A DNA stretch of 64,000 nucleotides from Microdochium bolleyi (taxonomy: Eukaryota; Ascomycota; Sordariomycetes; Xylariales; Microdochiaceae), in the NCBI GenBank assembly GCA_001566295.1, contig KQ964267.1:8096-72095 (forward strand), written 5' to 3'. Positions 35,166-47,411 of this stretch are shown piece after piece; within the stretch, counting starts at the first letter, position 1, and the number at the start of each line of letters is the position of its first letter. Below the pieces are notes generated by a model. That model was not told the DNA's origin, ran no database searches, and saw only the letters and a list, made by a program, of their open reading frames with translations. Made by a program: the position numbers and the translations under genes.

Positions 35166-35893
35166 CCCCTCGCTCAATTATGAGACCGCTCGCTGGCTGT
35201 CTCGTCCAACGTCCGAGGCCACCGCTGTGCCGAGGAATATATGCCACGCAGCTTTCGAATCTGGCCGCACCCCAAGACCGGACCGCAGCCCCTCAAAGTG
35301 AAGACCTCGTCAACATCCTCGTAGCCTGACGTGCAACAATCCCAACAGTGCGCCGAGAAACCAAAGCAAGGAGACGCCTTGACATCTCGCAGGACTGCCA
35401 CTATCACAACCTTGAAACCAATGCTCACAACAGGTCAAACCCACCTGTTCGAATGCAGAGGAGAAAAATAAGAAAAAAAGAAAAATAGCAAACAACACAA
35501 AGAACGACCACAGCATGAGATAAAGCAACTCACCGAATAAAGCACCCCAACCCCGTTTTGTCCGTAGCCTTGGGAAACGCCTTGCTGAACGGCCACGCCT
35601 GGAACAGCCTGTCCAGCAAGGAAAATCTCGCGGCCGTCGAGGCGACAGGGAGAACCCTTCGTTCCACCGGATCCAGTCGTAGATGTCCTCGCCGTCGTCG
35701 AGGAAGCCGAACGGCTTGACAAAGGTCATGTCGCCAACGATGTCGAGGGCGAGGAACTGCGTGATGACGGAGAGGTCCATCCGCTTCGCGGCGGTGGTCG
35801 TCGTGGGCGTGCTGTGATTGACGTGTTTCCGCTCGAGCAGGTCGAAGAGGCGGGTGAGTTGCCTATCGATGGCGTCTTCCTATTGCACAATCA
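34112..35893 (-). pseudogene. Cytochrome P450 pseudogene
   Basis: Recognisable pieces in order: EDAIDRQLTRLFDLL (after a TAG acceptor at about 35894), LDIVGDMTFVKPFGFLDDGED, RFRPGAPPQRDMIDKFL, an I-helix piece GVAGTDSVAVALR, then MPYLQAVIRESVRVF (the K-helix ExxR), and the haem-binding loop FGYGRFKCLGRSVAF with its Cys. The last third is broken: one shift lies between GFRLPAGT and DGWGILRSREHW, a second between MRRAS and CLEALFGYG, and the tail after the haem loop shifts again. The intron acceptor before the I-helix reads CAA instead of CAG. No P450 N-terminus with a membrane anchor can be identified upstream. The enzyme cannot be made. It resembles benzoate-hydroxylase-like or pisatin-demethylase-like E-class P450s, without a sure assignment. 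Confidence 0.82.
35108..35162. repeat. GT dinucleotide microsatellite
   Basis: An almost pure GT run of about 27 units, located in a presumed intron or broken part of the P450 pseudogene. Confidence 0.95.
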
Positions 35894-36792
35894 AACCAGT
35901 GATACAGCCTGTCAGCCCAGAAAACTTTCCCGGGACAATCTTCCCTCGCGCATCTGTAATCGGACAGTCTGCAGCACACGGTGGGATTTCCGCATCTGCT
36001 CCCGGGCCTCGAGGCGGGCGGGAGGCAGATAGAATGAAGAAGAAGGGAAAACTGTGACTACTAACCATACTCCCCCCACAGATCGCTCGGCGACTTGTGC
36101 GAGTATCCCCCGTGTGCCTGCCCTTCTGCACGATCTTGCGGCGCTGGGTCCGCGGCGACAGTAGCAACCGGAACGACATCTCTGACGACAGCGACTGCCG
36201 TGGTCCACACGGCGTGCTTGACGACAAGGACGAAACAGCCAGCGGCAGCAGCAACAACAACAATTCGAAGAACATCGGTCTGCGGACAATTGGGGGCCCG
36301 CCCATGGGCAAGCACGACGGTAGCCGCGCCTCGGGGGGCAGGGGCCGAAGCAATAATAATGCAAGCAAGAGCTCGCGGGGCAGCCGGGTTGATCGTGCGG
36401 AACGACAACAACAGCGACGAGGTCAATCTCACCGCTGACCACTGCTGCTGTGGGCAGCATGTCTACAGGCATGATAGTCTGACGTCGACGTCGATATTAG
36501 GCGGGGAGCATGCTGATGGGAGAAAGGGCGAGACTGGTAGTCCAGATGGGCACGTCAGACTAGCGCCACGACCCTTTGTAAAGAAAGGAAAAATGAAAAT
36601 ACATTAATCGCCAATGCTCGCTTTCGCTAGATACATGTCTGATCTGGAAATGCTTTGTCCCGACGCATGCCTATTACTGCCCAGTGGCGAAGATGCAGAC
36701 TAGGGGAAGAGGGGAGCAACAAACTATCACTCTTTCACTCAACGCCTCAACCCCTGCCGGGGTTCCATCTACCACACAGCATCCTTCGTCTC
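35894..36792. other. Spacer, possible lost 5' part of the P450 pseudogene
   Basis: A fungal P450 would need roughly 200 more codons at its N-terminus, so they should be here, but no frame shows the anchor, proline-rich hinge or early conserved helices. Minus frames at 36061-36472 are Ala/Cys-rich and not recognisable. I see no separate gene. Confidence 0.3.
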
Positions 36793-37930
36793 TCACCGCC
36801 GCGACGAGTCGAGCTCGATCGGCGGGCTGTACGAATGTAACTCCGTGCTGGCCTCTGAGTGCAGCTCCGTGGTGCCCTGTGAGTGAAGCTCTGTCGGCCG
36901 CAGCAGCGGCGGGTGCACGAACTGGGCTTGGTCCCAGTGTCCCGAGTAGGTCGTCGCCGCGCTCATCGAGAGCGCCCCCGCGCCGTTGTGGCTGCTGGGC
37001 GGCGCCTGGAGCGACTGTGCCTCCTCGTGCTTGCGGGCCTGTCGCTTCTTCCAGCGCGAGTAGCACACGGCCGTGATGAGGCCCCCGATCACGGCGACCG
37101 CGCCGAGAGTGGCGCCCACCGCGATCCCCGCGGCCGTGCCGGCGCTCATCTCCCCCGAAGATACACCACTGGCGGGGGCGGTCGGGGATGGGAGTGCCGG
37201 CGAGCCTGGCAGCGAGCCGGCCGTGGGTTCGGAGCCTCTGCTGGAGCTTCCCGATGCCGACGTCGTGGTGCTGGGCACGTAGCCCGGCAGGTCCGAGGCC
37301 TGGTGGACGAGGTGGATCAGGGGCGCCTTGGAGCCGAAGGCGGTGATGGCGGATGTTGTCCCGTTCGCGTCGACGAAGGTGAAAGGCACCGCCTGCGCCT
37401 CCTGCAGCACGAGCGAGCCGCCCTGGCACGCGCCCCTCGTGACCGAGCCCGTCGTGATATCTCGCGTGCATGTCTGGGCGTTGGGGCCGGGCAGCGCGCA
37501 CTGGAAGCCGCTGGAAGGGATCTCCTTGTCAACTACCCGTACCGGTAGAAATATTTTTTTCTTGTGTGTGAGGAAAGCAGACGTACATCGGACAGCAGCC
37601 AACCGCGGTTTCTGACGGCTGCGGCGGCCACAGGAAATCAAAGTCCCCGCGCGACTTGGAGCCGACTTGTGTGCAGGCCGTGGTGTGGCCGGCAGGGCAG
37701 GCGATGCCTGGCGAGTAGACGCCCCACGCCATCAGCGGCGTCGGCGTCGCGACGTTCCGTGTGCGAGGCGGCCAGCAGGCGACGTTGTCCGCGATGGACG
37801 TCCCCGTTGGGCACTGCTGGGCCTGCCAGCCGAGGTCGCATGTCCGGCAAGCGGCGACCGCTGTCGCGCACTGCGGTGGAGGTGTGAATGTAGTCGTCAA
37901 GTCGCCGAGTATGACTGTCCTGCTGGTCAT
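36793..37930 (-). CDS. Single-pass membrane protein, Cys-rich ectodomain, repeat tail
   Basis: Two exons, 37930-37587 and 37510-36793, join in frame to 353 residues; the junction gives AVGCCPIGFQC, restoring a Cys pattern common in this group. The ectodomain has about 12 Cys (for example CRTCDLGWQAQQCPTG). A Ser/Thr/Pro stalk follows (about 205-250), then one transmembrane segment (AAGIAVGATLGAVAVIGGL), a basic stop-transfer stretch (RWKKRQARKHEEAQ), and a cytosolic tail ending with three near-copies of TELHS. I see no classical signal peptide at the start, though the ATG may lie elsewhere. Proteins of this shape are frequent in Pezizomycotina and are often annotated as Mid2-like or hypothetical. 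Role unknown; a cell-wall or surface sensor is an inference from the shape only. Confidence 0.72.
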
Positions 37931-39133
37931 GGTGGGCAGCGTGTGTGCTGTATCTCGGGTGGTAGGTAGATTGTGTTGAAAAAGCTGCTCGAGAGGAGTG
38001 ATCGACAGACAACGTGGACTTGGATGGCGGAGCGTGGTAATGAAGAGTCCAGACTGGATCACCCCGTTCTGGGGAGGCCTTGAAGCAGCGGGTTTCGAAC
38101 ACGCAGGCTTGTCCCGATGCCCCTGGATCAGGCGAGACCCTGGTCAGCCAGAGCACGGCATTCCTGGGGATCTCTTGGAATAAGGTGCTCAAACTTGGCG
38201 TACGCCTAGTTAGCCGTCATATAGCGCGTCAATCAGAGATTAGATCATTTCTTGATGCCGGCGGGCCGACCACTGCGCTACATTTAATGGATTTCTAGCA
38301 CGATTTTGGTGGTGCGAGGCAGAATCGAGGATTCTTGAGTGACCGAGTAACGAAAAATGTAGGACTTGGCCATCGCCAACGACGTCGTCGTAACGTCTGG
38401 CCAATCAGATGCAACGCCGTGGCGTGCCCAGATGCCAGTCAGGGGTAAGGCCTGGCAGTTGGCCCCTGTGAGATAAGCGCTAGGGTGCGCCCCCGGGCCG
38501 GGACCGTTGTCGTCATGGGCCCATATCCCGCTTCGTCGGAGCCGGCATTGCGGAAGTGTCCTGGAAAGGTATTGCCGTGTTATGCGCCTGTTTTCAGCAA
38601 GTGCAGCCATGTCAGGGGGCTTTCAAGTCTGCGGTGGCTCGAACATCAGTGAACGCGACAAACCCTCCCGTAGACCAGCTATAAAGTAATGAACTTCCTA
38701 TAGTCGTCACTGAAGTATGAATTGTCTTGGTGTTGTGCTGTTGCCGCGGAGTACCACGGCAGTGATTTTGAGGTTCTAGTCCCGTTTGAGCTGTCGTGGG
38801 CGGTGGCGGCAGACCCCGGTGAGCACTGGCCATCCGCGGGCACACGGATTCCCGATGGATCCAACAGAGCGGTCTCTGACATGTTGCAATTTTGTGTGGA
38901 AGGAACACGTCAATTTACGATCACGATATTGCTCAGCATCCTGGCGAGTTGCTGATGAAGGGCAAAGGGAATCTATTAAGCTGACACTTCCCTCTAGTAT
39001 TCGCTGGAGCACTATCCCCAAGCGCAACACTTTCTATGTATATGTTGTGCCCTGGGGCGAGTGTAGGGGGACCCGACACTGAAATAAACTAGTGCAGCAT
39101 GATACAACTGCGCGCCGTAATTCTGCTCCCTTC
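37931..39133. other. Intergenic
   Basis: No gene recognised. Several 60-110 codon frames overlap on both strands without motifs. The 3' end of the sugar porter gene lies at the right edge. Confidence 0.4.
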
Positions 39134-41001
39134 TTAGGCCCCCTCCTTCTTCTCGAGCATGCCCTCGGGCTGCGTGGGCGCCTTGGCACCGCGGCGGGCG
39201 CCGAAGAGACCTGACAGGGTCGCCTTGATCTCACGCACGTTCTCCTTGACGATCTCCTTTGTAGGACGCTCAAAGATGGCATCAATCTCCTCGAGGGTCT
39301 TCTCCTTGGTCTCAGGCATGAAGAACAGCTGGTAGAACCAACCGACGAACGCGATGCCGCCGAAGAAGCCCAGCATGAGACCGGTCTTGGTGAAAGCCTT
39401 CTGCATGGCGTCGAAGTTGTAGACAATGATGAAGGAGAAGAGGAAGAGCAGGGTCTCGGACACGGTCATGCCGTAGGAGCGCAGGTAGGTCGGGTACACC
39501 TCTGAGGGAACAACCCAGGTGAGACAGGCGTAGCAGCCGAAGAAGCTCATGTAGAGGACGAGACCGACGAGGTACAGCGCCGTGGTGATGGTGAGGTTGT
39601 TCTCGTCGTAGAAGAGGTAGCTGATGCCGATGAGCGTCAGGCCGATAAAGAAGCCCGGCAGCATGACCAGCGCGAACCACCGGCGGCCGTACTTCTCCAT
39701 GAGGAGGATCGCAGGGATCGTGCCGAGGAGGAGGGAGCCACCGCCGACGAGGGCCATGTAGTTGGCACGCTCGGCATCGAATCCAATCTGGTTCATGAGC
39801 ACTGAGAGGTATGACATGATACCGTTCACACCAGTGAGCTGTGTGAGAAACAAGTCAGCTGTGTTCTTTAGACAGTCGGAGGTAGGAAGCTTACCTGGCC
39901 AAGTCCGATCATGATGTTGGCGTAGACGAGAGCACGACGAGCACGCGGGTTGGTGAGCAGATCGAGGATCGGGAACCGCTTATTCTTCGTGCCCTCCTCG
40001 ACGACGTGCTCCTCATAAGCCACCGAGGCGCGCATGATGAAGAACTCCTCGCGGGCCTCGGGGCGCTCGGTGCCGCGGATGCGCTTCCACACCTTGAACG
40101 CCTCGAGGACCTTGCCCTGGTGCATAAGCAGGCGGGGCGACTCGGGGAGGAACAGCATGCCGAAGCCCATGATGGTGGAGAAGAGCAGCGACGAGCCCAG
40201 GATGAAGCGCCAGTTGCCCTCGACGCGCAGGAAGATGGCCGCGACGGCATATCCGAGGACCTCGCCGAGCGCAATGTTGAACTGGTACAGCGACACGAGG
40301 TTACCGCGAACCCGGCGCTCGACCGTCTCGGCGACGTAGACGGGCACCGTTCCGCCCTCGAGACCGACACCCAGACCCAGGATCAGACGGCCCGCAATGA
40401 TCATGCCGTAGTTGATGGCACCGGCCTGCAGCGCCGCGCCGACCGTGTAGAGCATGATGGCGATCATGATGGCCCACCAGCGACCGAACTTCTCGTTGGT
40501 GATACCGAGGAGGAGGGCACCACTACAAAACGCGTAAGCGCACGTCGGCGTATATCAAGGAAGGGAGAGGAATAAGAGTACGAACCCTACGGCACCTAAG
40601 CTCATACCAGCATTTACGAGACTGTTCTCTCTGTCGGTGAGGCCGAGATCGCGAGGGAGGTAGAGGTTTGCGCCCGAGATGAGGGACTGGTCCAGACCGG
40701 ACAGACTGCAGATTCAGGTCAGCAAAAGCGACGGCGACCCGTTGAGACTGGCTACTTACAGTCCTCCCATGGAGGCAAAGGCAACGATGACCCAGGTGAA
40801 GTACCGGGGGTCGCTGAACTCGAGCTGGAAAAAGCCCTTCTTGAGGCCGCCCTCGGCAGCCAGCTCGCGCTCCATCTGGGCGATGAGGGCATCGACCTCC
40901 CAACTGCCCGCGGAGGCGGCGGCAGCAGCATTGCGCTCGTCGAGATGCTTGGGGATCTGGGGATCCGAGTTGTCGACGTGCTCGCCAGTGTTCTTCGCCA
41001 T
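39134..41001 (-). CDS. MFS sugar porter
   Basis: Four exons: 41001-40760, 40705-40586, 40522-39895 and 39838-39134, in frame, 564 residues. Introns are 54-63 bp. Sugar-porter signatures: LSGLDQSLISGANLYLP in helix 1, KFGRWWAIMIA, GRLILGLGVGLEGGTVPVYVAE, PESPRLLMHQGKV, QLTGVNGIMSY, EKYGRRW, and the closing PETKEKTLEEIDAIF. Twelve transmembrane helices fit the hydrophobic pattern. The cytosolic N-terminus is about 70 residues long and the C-terminus Lys/Glu-rich. It imports a sugar or polyol at the plasma membrane; sequence alone does not give the substrate (myo-inositol- or hexose-type permeases are nearest by motif). The second intron's donor is an unusual GTTCGT but is the only one that keeps the frame. 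Confidence 0.9.
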
Positions 41002-43830
41002 GGTTGCGGTTGTGTGCGTGGCTTATGGTGTGATGCAGGATTCAGGGCCGATACCGCAGATGTCCAGAACCAAAACAAACAATGCGGGTTGCTCTGGGGA
41101 AACTCCAGAATTGTGGGATGCGCGTTTGGTATTTGTATCTTCACCCATGGGGGCAGCACCGCAGACCCGGTCACCAGGAGTCGGGCGTGATCGCCCATGG
41201 CATCATCGTGGAGCAAAGCCCATGCCCACGTCTCAGCTCCACGCCGTGTCCAACCGCGTGCGTTCCCATGTGCCACCGCGATATCACCCATGAGAAGTCG
41301 CTCTGGAGAGCCGCGCGTGTGGAGTGCGAAAATTTGACCGAGTGTCACCGACGCTCGGGCTGCTCCCCATAGCAGCGGCCGGCGGCCCCATGCAGGGAAG
41401 CACACCAGCAGACCCTCAAGAGTTTTCGCTGGACCGGGGAATGCGACAGCTCGAGTCGTGCAGACATTCCGATCGCGGAAAAGATGTGCCTGAGCCAGCA
41501 GCCACAAGACGTCAGACCAGTCGCTGGCGGCGCCACTGCCGTCGCCTTGTGGATCTTTTGCTTCAGACAGGACAACCTAGCACTGCCAGGGGAGTTTTCA
41601 GTGGCCCTTTGCCGCCTGCGTGCAGCGCCATGGCCGCCGGCAGCCGTCCTTGGCGTTGCTTGTCTCAGGGGCTGAACGGCGAATTTTCACACCAGGAAAA
41701 GCCGTTGACTTGAATGGCAGCGCGTCTTTTCAGGTTCGAACTTCTTCGGCATGATCTTTCTATCCCGCAGAAGTTGTCATTCCCACTGCGTGTCCTGGGT
41801 TGGACTCTGTCGCTCCGATTCCCCCCTGCCCCTGTCTTCAGCCCATACGTCATGCACGAAAACTGCGATCGTTTCCGCGACTCGCGGCAGCTGGGTCGCA
41901 TGGGCACGCGGTCCACCCCTGGTCTCCATCATAGTGCCGAGAAGCTCCGACGCTTGGCCTGAAAAGCTTAGCACTCGGCACTCGATGCCTTGATGGCCGT
42001 TGAGCCCCCAATCCGAGACGCAGAGTGCCTGATGATGTACATCACGCCTGGTAGCAGAGCAGAACTATCGAGGGACGCTGGAAGAACATGAATATTAAGT
42101 TGAACCGCTCTCCAGCGGCTGCGCGACCGATCATGTGGTCTCAAAGCGGACTAGAATATGTATTGTTTGGCGGATATCCTGTATCGTAGCTGCTGACCTG
42201 GAAAATGGCCAGCATTTAGAGATTGTTATGTAACAAACCCTCTTGGAAGGGCCGAAAGCTCCACCGACACAAGGCCCTGTCGCAGTTCTGCATCTCGTTC
42301 AAGCTTCGCATCAACTATTCGCACAGTAGCACGAGGCACGCTTTCCCCACGGCACAGGAGGCAATTGTCCACCACCGGGAACGAGGAGAGGTGATTTTGG
42401 GTTCTGGCGCGCAGGTGACACGCAGTTATCGGTGGCAAAAACTGCCTCCTTCGCGCCAGTCACGCGTCGATGCCTACCTTTGCGCTCCACGTCGACAAGC
42501 TGATCGGCAGCCCTAGAAGGTTTCTAGAACGGCACCTCCGCCGCTAGGCCTCGTCAGGAAGGGACAGCCAACTTTGCAGTCGGGAAGACACGGGGCACAC
42601 CCAGGAAGGATGCATGCAGATGTGGAAGCCCCAGGCCATCGGGTGGAAGCTGGTAGTCCGGGGCTCCCACATCTGCTCCAGACCTGGAGCACCTCCAATG
42701 AGAGCCAGCTGCTCTTGAGCAAGGTTTGTGATCGCAGCAGGAGTGATTGCTCTTATGAAAGTATTGCATAAAGATGTGCTCTGGGGCTGGTTGGTGACTA
42801 ACGGACATGTTCGAGTGCTGTCTTCTAGCCCTGGAAAGGCAATTCTACATTGGATGGATTGCTCGCGGAAATCGTCGTTCACAACAAGATACACACTCTT
42901 GCTGTTGACAGGCTAACATATCCCTGTCCAGTGTCCGCCATTCTTGCATTCGCACGCTCACGACTTAAACAAATCGTGCCGATGTCGAGATGCTGCGGTG
43001 CAATAAAGCTAGTATGAGAAGAGCGTCCTCTGCCCACACAGTGAGCGACAGATTTACATTGGTGGACCTGGATATGCAGTGAGCCACAGTCCAAGGAGAT
43101 ACGCGACACAGTACCAACTTCTCCTTCGCCGCTCGCCGCGTCGAGATCCTCAGTGGTGATACAGAGGTGGTGCGGCAAAGCTGTAGAGACCCCCAAGACG
43201 TGGACTCACGGGTACGAACTGATCCAGATGTAGTCGAGAGCATCCCCCTGGTTCCATTTGAGGGACACGGTCGTTATTCCCGGGCTGTAGTTACTAGAGC
43301 CTACCTTGGTTCCTCGTCCAGCTCTAGATGGCCTTTCGTTCTTGAACAATAAGGCGACCTGCGACGCCGGCGATATTATAGGATAATCGTACAGCATGTT
43401 GTCTCCCAGTTGTTGGCCGTTCCATATGCCGACAATCATCAATGAATACCTGCAATGACGATGACACCACGCCCGCTTCATGGTGAATCAACTGAGTCGG
43501 GGAAGCTAGTCATTCCTCGCAAGACTCCGTAAAGTCAGACCGGTCAAGGACTGAATTAGATGCCTTCGGTGAGCTATCGTAAAGGTCCGTTGGGGCGATT
43601 GCTACTCTTTTCTGCGCGTCTCTTTAACACGTACGGTCTTCACGCAGTAGTGCAAATGTAGTGAGTGAACACTGATTTTGCAGTAAGCTGCACGTTGCGT
43701 GAACGTGACCTGCCAAAGACTTCTCTCATTGACAGCGGGCCATGGATTACGATTATATTCAGATAATAATTACTTCAATAGCTTCAGAGTGAGGAATTGC
43801 AACTCTTCCACAAACAGAATTCATGAGCAC
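41002..43830. other. 2.8-kb gene-free stretch
   Basis: Only short open frames on both strands, none with a motif or splice continuation. It contains the divergent promoter of the sugar porter at the left edge. GC content drops towards 43.5 kb, where the 3' end of the lipase gene begins. No repeat was noticed. Confidence 0.45.
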
Positions 43831-45304
43831 TCAAAAAACGACGGCCGCCCTGTCACACACACTGGTGCTCTGCGCAGTGGCATAGCTCTTCAAGCGCGGC
43901 TCAACCGGCACCTTGTTCGGGTACAACAGCAGCGTCAGACCCGCAATGAGGACCGCGTTCTCCGTGAGCAGCAGCTCGTCCAGCCCCAGCCCGGGCGTGA
44001 GGTACGGCTTGCACACGGCGTCCAGCCCGCCCTCGACCCGCGCCAGCTGGCCAGGGCCGTCGTGCGTCAGGGCGTCCTTGGCCATTGCAAACGCCAGCGG
44101 GTTCGCGAGCATGCTCTCGTGCGTGTAGATTGTGCCTGCGAGCCCCTTGCCGCCGCAGGCCTGCTGGACCTCGACGTTGGTCGCGCCCTTGAGGAACGCG
44201 GACGCCCCCGGGCCGCTCTGCGGCTGCACGACCTCGTCGAAGAAGCCCGAGTACAGGCTCGTCGTGGGCACGAACGCGGAGTCGCCGCCGCCCTGGCGCA
44301 GGCGGGTGATGAACTGGCTCCCGGCCTCCTGCTGCAGCACGCTGGGGTCGTTGGTGAGCGCGGGGACGAGCAGCGTCGCGGCGTTGGCAAAGACGGTGCC
44401 CGCGTAGTCGGCGCTGATGGCGACGTGGTCCGTCACAACGCCCCGCGTGGACGGCCAGTACTTGTACGCCCACTGGCAGTCGATGTTGCCCTGGGACCAG
44501 GCGACGATGCCGACGTCGCTGCGCGAGGTCAGGGCCGCGATGTAGTTCATCGCGTACGCCGCGTACTCGGCGTTGACTTGTGCGTCGTCGAGCAGGAAGC
44601 CGGGCACGTTGACCCAGACAGGGTCCGCCCACTCGACGCCGGTCAGGAGCGGGATGAAGTTGCCGGAAAAGGTGATGTAGCCCGTGTTGCTGGTGCCGGG
44701 GAACAAGATGACAGGCCGCTTCCGGCCGTAAGTGAAGGTCGCGGGGATGTGGATCGCGGCTCGCAGCTTGGCCTCAGAGACGGAGTACGGGGCATCACAG
44801 GACTTGGCCTTGGGGTAGACGGGACGGCTGGGATCACGGTTGCTGCGATACAGGAGATGCATTAGCACTGATCGCCTGGAAGAGTGAGGTGCTTTGAATA
44901 ACGTACACATTATTGCTACTACCTGCCGCTGACACAGCGCCATTCGCAAAGTTGAGGAGATCCTCGACTGTTCCCGAGAGGATGCCGCGGGCAAGCAGCT
45001 GAGCATTGTAGTCGAGGATCGTGGCGGGCTTTGCCTGGGCTAGCGCCTGCAGCCCAGACATGACCTCCTCAACAGAGCCAGGCCTCTCCTTGGGGACCAG
45101 GTTCTGCAGCTGCGTGATGACGCCCTGCACATTGCCAGCAGAGACTGCCGTGGTCAACTGTCCGAGCAGGCCATTGATACCTCCCGCGATTGTCTCTCCA
45201 AGCTGCGGGTCGCGCTCCGCAAGATCGAGCTCTTGTCGAGGGACGACGACAGCGGCTGCGTGTGCCAGGGGCAGGCACAGCAAGAGACTGGCGCGAAGCT
45301 GCAT
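43831..45304 (-). CDS. Secreted lipase, Candida antarctica lipase B-like
   Basis: Two exons, 45304-44907 and 44842-43831, 469 residues, intron 64 bp. I start at MQLRASLLLCLPLAHAAAVV, a signal peptide directly after the ATG at 45304; the frame upstream is not conserved-looking. A pro-region of about 110 residues precedes the hydrolase fold. Catalytic residues are visible: Ser249 in VAWSQGN, Asp335 in SLYSGFFDEVVQPQ and His374 in TIYTHESM; the oxyanion loop is LFPGTSNTGY. These match the CALB arrangement (TWSQG, SATDEIVQPQ, His). The lid is replaced by a longer C-terminal extension with paired Cys. It hydrolyses esters or triglycerides outside the cell. Neighbour on the right is a PhyH dioxygenase, with no functional link evident. 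Confidence 0.93.
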
Positions 45305-46245
45305 CTTGGTGGCGTTTTTAGCTTGGTCGAACCCGGGACGGAATGCTTCTCCTTGGACTGAAGAGTCAGCCGCGCCGGAGTTTCTGGAGAGAACAGACAG
45401 GGTCAAGGAGAAATCCCGCGCCTGGTGAGACGACACCCCCCTTTTGAAGTGTTTGCTCGCTCGAGATTACTCTACTGGGCACATTACCCAAAAGAGCTGT
45501 GCCGCGGTCCCGTCCCGCAGCGATCGACATCAATAGATCGTGCGAAGGGGTTTGTGCGCCATGGCGGCGCGCCTCCAAGGACGCTAAGAACGGCGGCGGC
45601 GTTAGACTTAGCGGCTTGGGGGATTGAATCTCGTCATCGTGAGCTGTGCCGTTACTGATGAGGGTGCATTTCCCCAGGATAATCGAGTGTGACGCGGAAC
45701 CACGCCGGGCTTTGCTCGCCGGCAGTTGGGCCAAACTCAAACCACGTAATTGAGCGCGACTGAGCAGAAGTGAATCTCGTCACGGCTGGTGGCCGATGCA
45801 TGACTCATTAAGTACGTGATCTTAGAGGATACCTCTACACCTGAATAATAAGTTTGTTAATGCTCCGCAAGGGACTTTTGCAAGATCTACTTAGCCCAAC
45901 GCCATGGACATAGCTCCGTATTTGAACCCATGTATAGTTGACTATGTGCTCCAGAAATACCGGCTGCAAAGACACTTATAGTACGCAATAGGTCCCTAGT
46001 TCTGTCTTGTTGTACTACACCAGCATATTCTTCACTCTATCTTGTATTGCTGGAAAGAATAGCCGTATTAACTTTGTCGCGCACAGCTGAGCAGTTATTT
46101 CGTCTTTCTATTATTGACATAAGCGGTCCAGCCGGACCCCAGCGAGTTCTTGCCCCTGCGGATCATCTGCCCGAGGATCTTTTGGTCCTGGGAAAGCATA
46201 ACAGCGCGATTGTATACGGTCCAGTTGCGCTGCTCCTCGTCTTTG
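45305..46245. other. Intergenic, lipase promoter and PhyH 3' flank
   Basis: No gene. AT-rich between about 45780 and 46080, consistent with regulatory or 3' sequence. Confidence 0.45.
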
Positions 46246-47411
46246 TCATTTCTTTTCCAAGTACGCAGGCTTGGTGTAGAAATTCACATCCTCTGTAACC
46301 TTCGCCAAATCCTCGTCTGAATACCACTGGGCCCGGACCTCGACATCGGGCCGCCCATTTCCTAGGAAGAACTTCTCCTGAGAGGAAGGCAGATGGACCT
46401 TGAGGTAGTAGTTTGGGTGATGCGGGCTCTGAGAGTGCGCACAGTCAGTCAAATTGTCACAATAGCCTTTTCGACGGGGAGCGGGGACGCACCATGTAGC
46501 CCAGACCCAGCATGACCCGGTGGGCATTGCTGTGGTTGGGCATGCCGGCGTGCCACAGCCTCAGGTCCCGGATCATCACGTCTCCCCTGCCGCACGCAGG
46601 CTGAATCGGTGGGCGGATCTTGCGGCGCTCCTCCTTGGCCTCCTCGCTGATGGGCGGAATGATGCCGCCGATCTCAGTCAGCCCCGGGTATGACGCGAGG
46701 TCCTCCTCGGTCTCTGCGACCTTCTGCTCCGCCTGGGTCGTGTGGGAGTGAGAGCCGAGCCAGAACTCTGTGGAGCCGTTCTCGATGCTAAAGTCGCACA
46801 GCGGGATGTTGGCGATAAAGAAGTAGGGGTACAGCGGGTGGTCAAAGGAGGAGTCTTTGTGCGGCGGTTGTCGCGTGCCACCGGTGTTGGCGAGGGCGTT
46901 GTTGGCGGTCATCCAGTTCCAGATGGGGCGGTGGCCAAGGTAGCTATATGTGCGTTCACATGTCAGGACCGGGCAGGACGAGGCGAGTGCGTCAAAGAGG
47001 CGCGACTCACGCATTGGCAGTCTGCAGCACGAAGGGATTGAAATAAACGTCCTTGCTCAGGAGCTCAGGCTCGGTGAGAGGCGGCCTCTGCAGGATGTTG
47101 GCTGCGTTGAGCAGTTAGCTTTATGATGCTAGGCGTGTAGGGCGTGCGAGATCCCTTTGTGGTTTCTTACACTTGATTCCGTGATTGTACGCCTGGGTCG
47201 GGTCGCGGATCCTCCGGTCAGCGTCGTCGCACATCCATGTGTTGATTTTATCAATGGTCTCGACAGGGATAACGTTCTTCAGGACAACCAAGCCGTCTTG
47301 GTGGAGAGCGCCGAGGACCTTGGCTAAGGTCTCCGGGCTGTACTTGCCCTCGAGGCGCTCCTGGTCCGACAGGACAATGGACTGGGCGTCGTCCGTGGAG
47401 CCGATGGACAT
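46246..47411 (-). CDS. Phytanoyl-CoA dioxygenase (PhyH) family oxygenase
   Basis: Four exons: 47411-47171, 47101-47011, 46943-46493 and 46428-46246, 321 residues, introns 64-69 bp, all phases consistent. Start at MSIGSTDDAQ; upstream in-frame ATGs exist up to 47549 but the added sequence is not conserved in character. The iron site is visible: PPHKDSSF (His139, Asp141) and the distal His in LRLWHAGMPNHS, followed by AHRVML with the 2-oxoglutarate-binding Arg. LVVLKNVIP and NPFVLQTANA are further family marks. Fe(II)/2-oxoglutarate hydroxylases of this kind act on fatty acyl groups or secondary metabolites; the substrate is not deducible. There is no peroxisomal signal at the C-terminus (YLEKK), arguing against a role in phytanic acid oxidation. 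Confidence 0.88.

Noticed and set aside
24896..37930. A secondary-metabolite cluster made of BAHD enzyme, Zn2Cys6 factor, GNAT and P450
   Set aside because: No backbone synthase is present, the P450 is broken, and katG and a membrane protein lie among them; co-location alone is not support.
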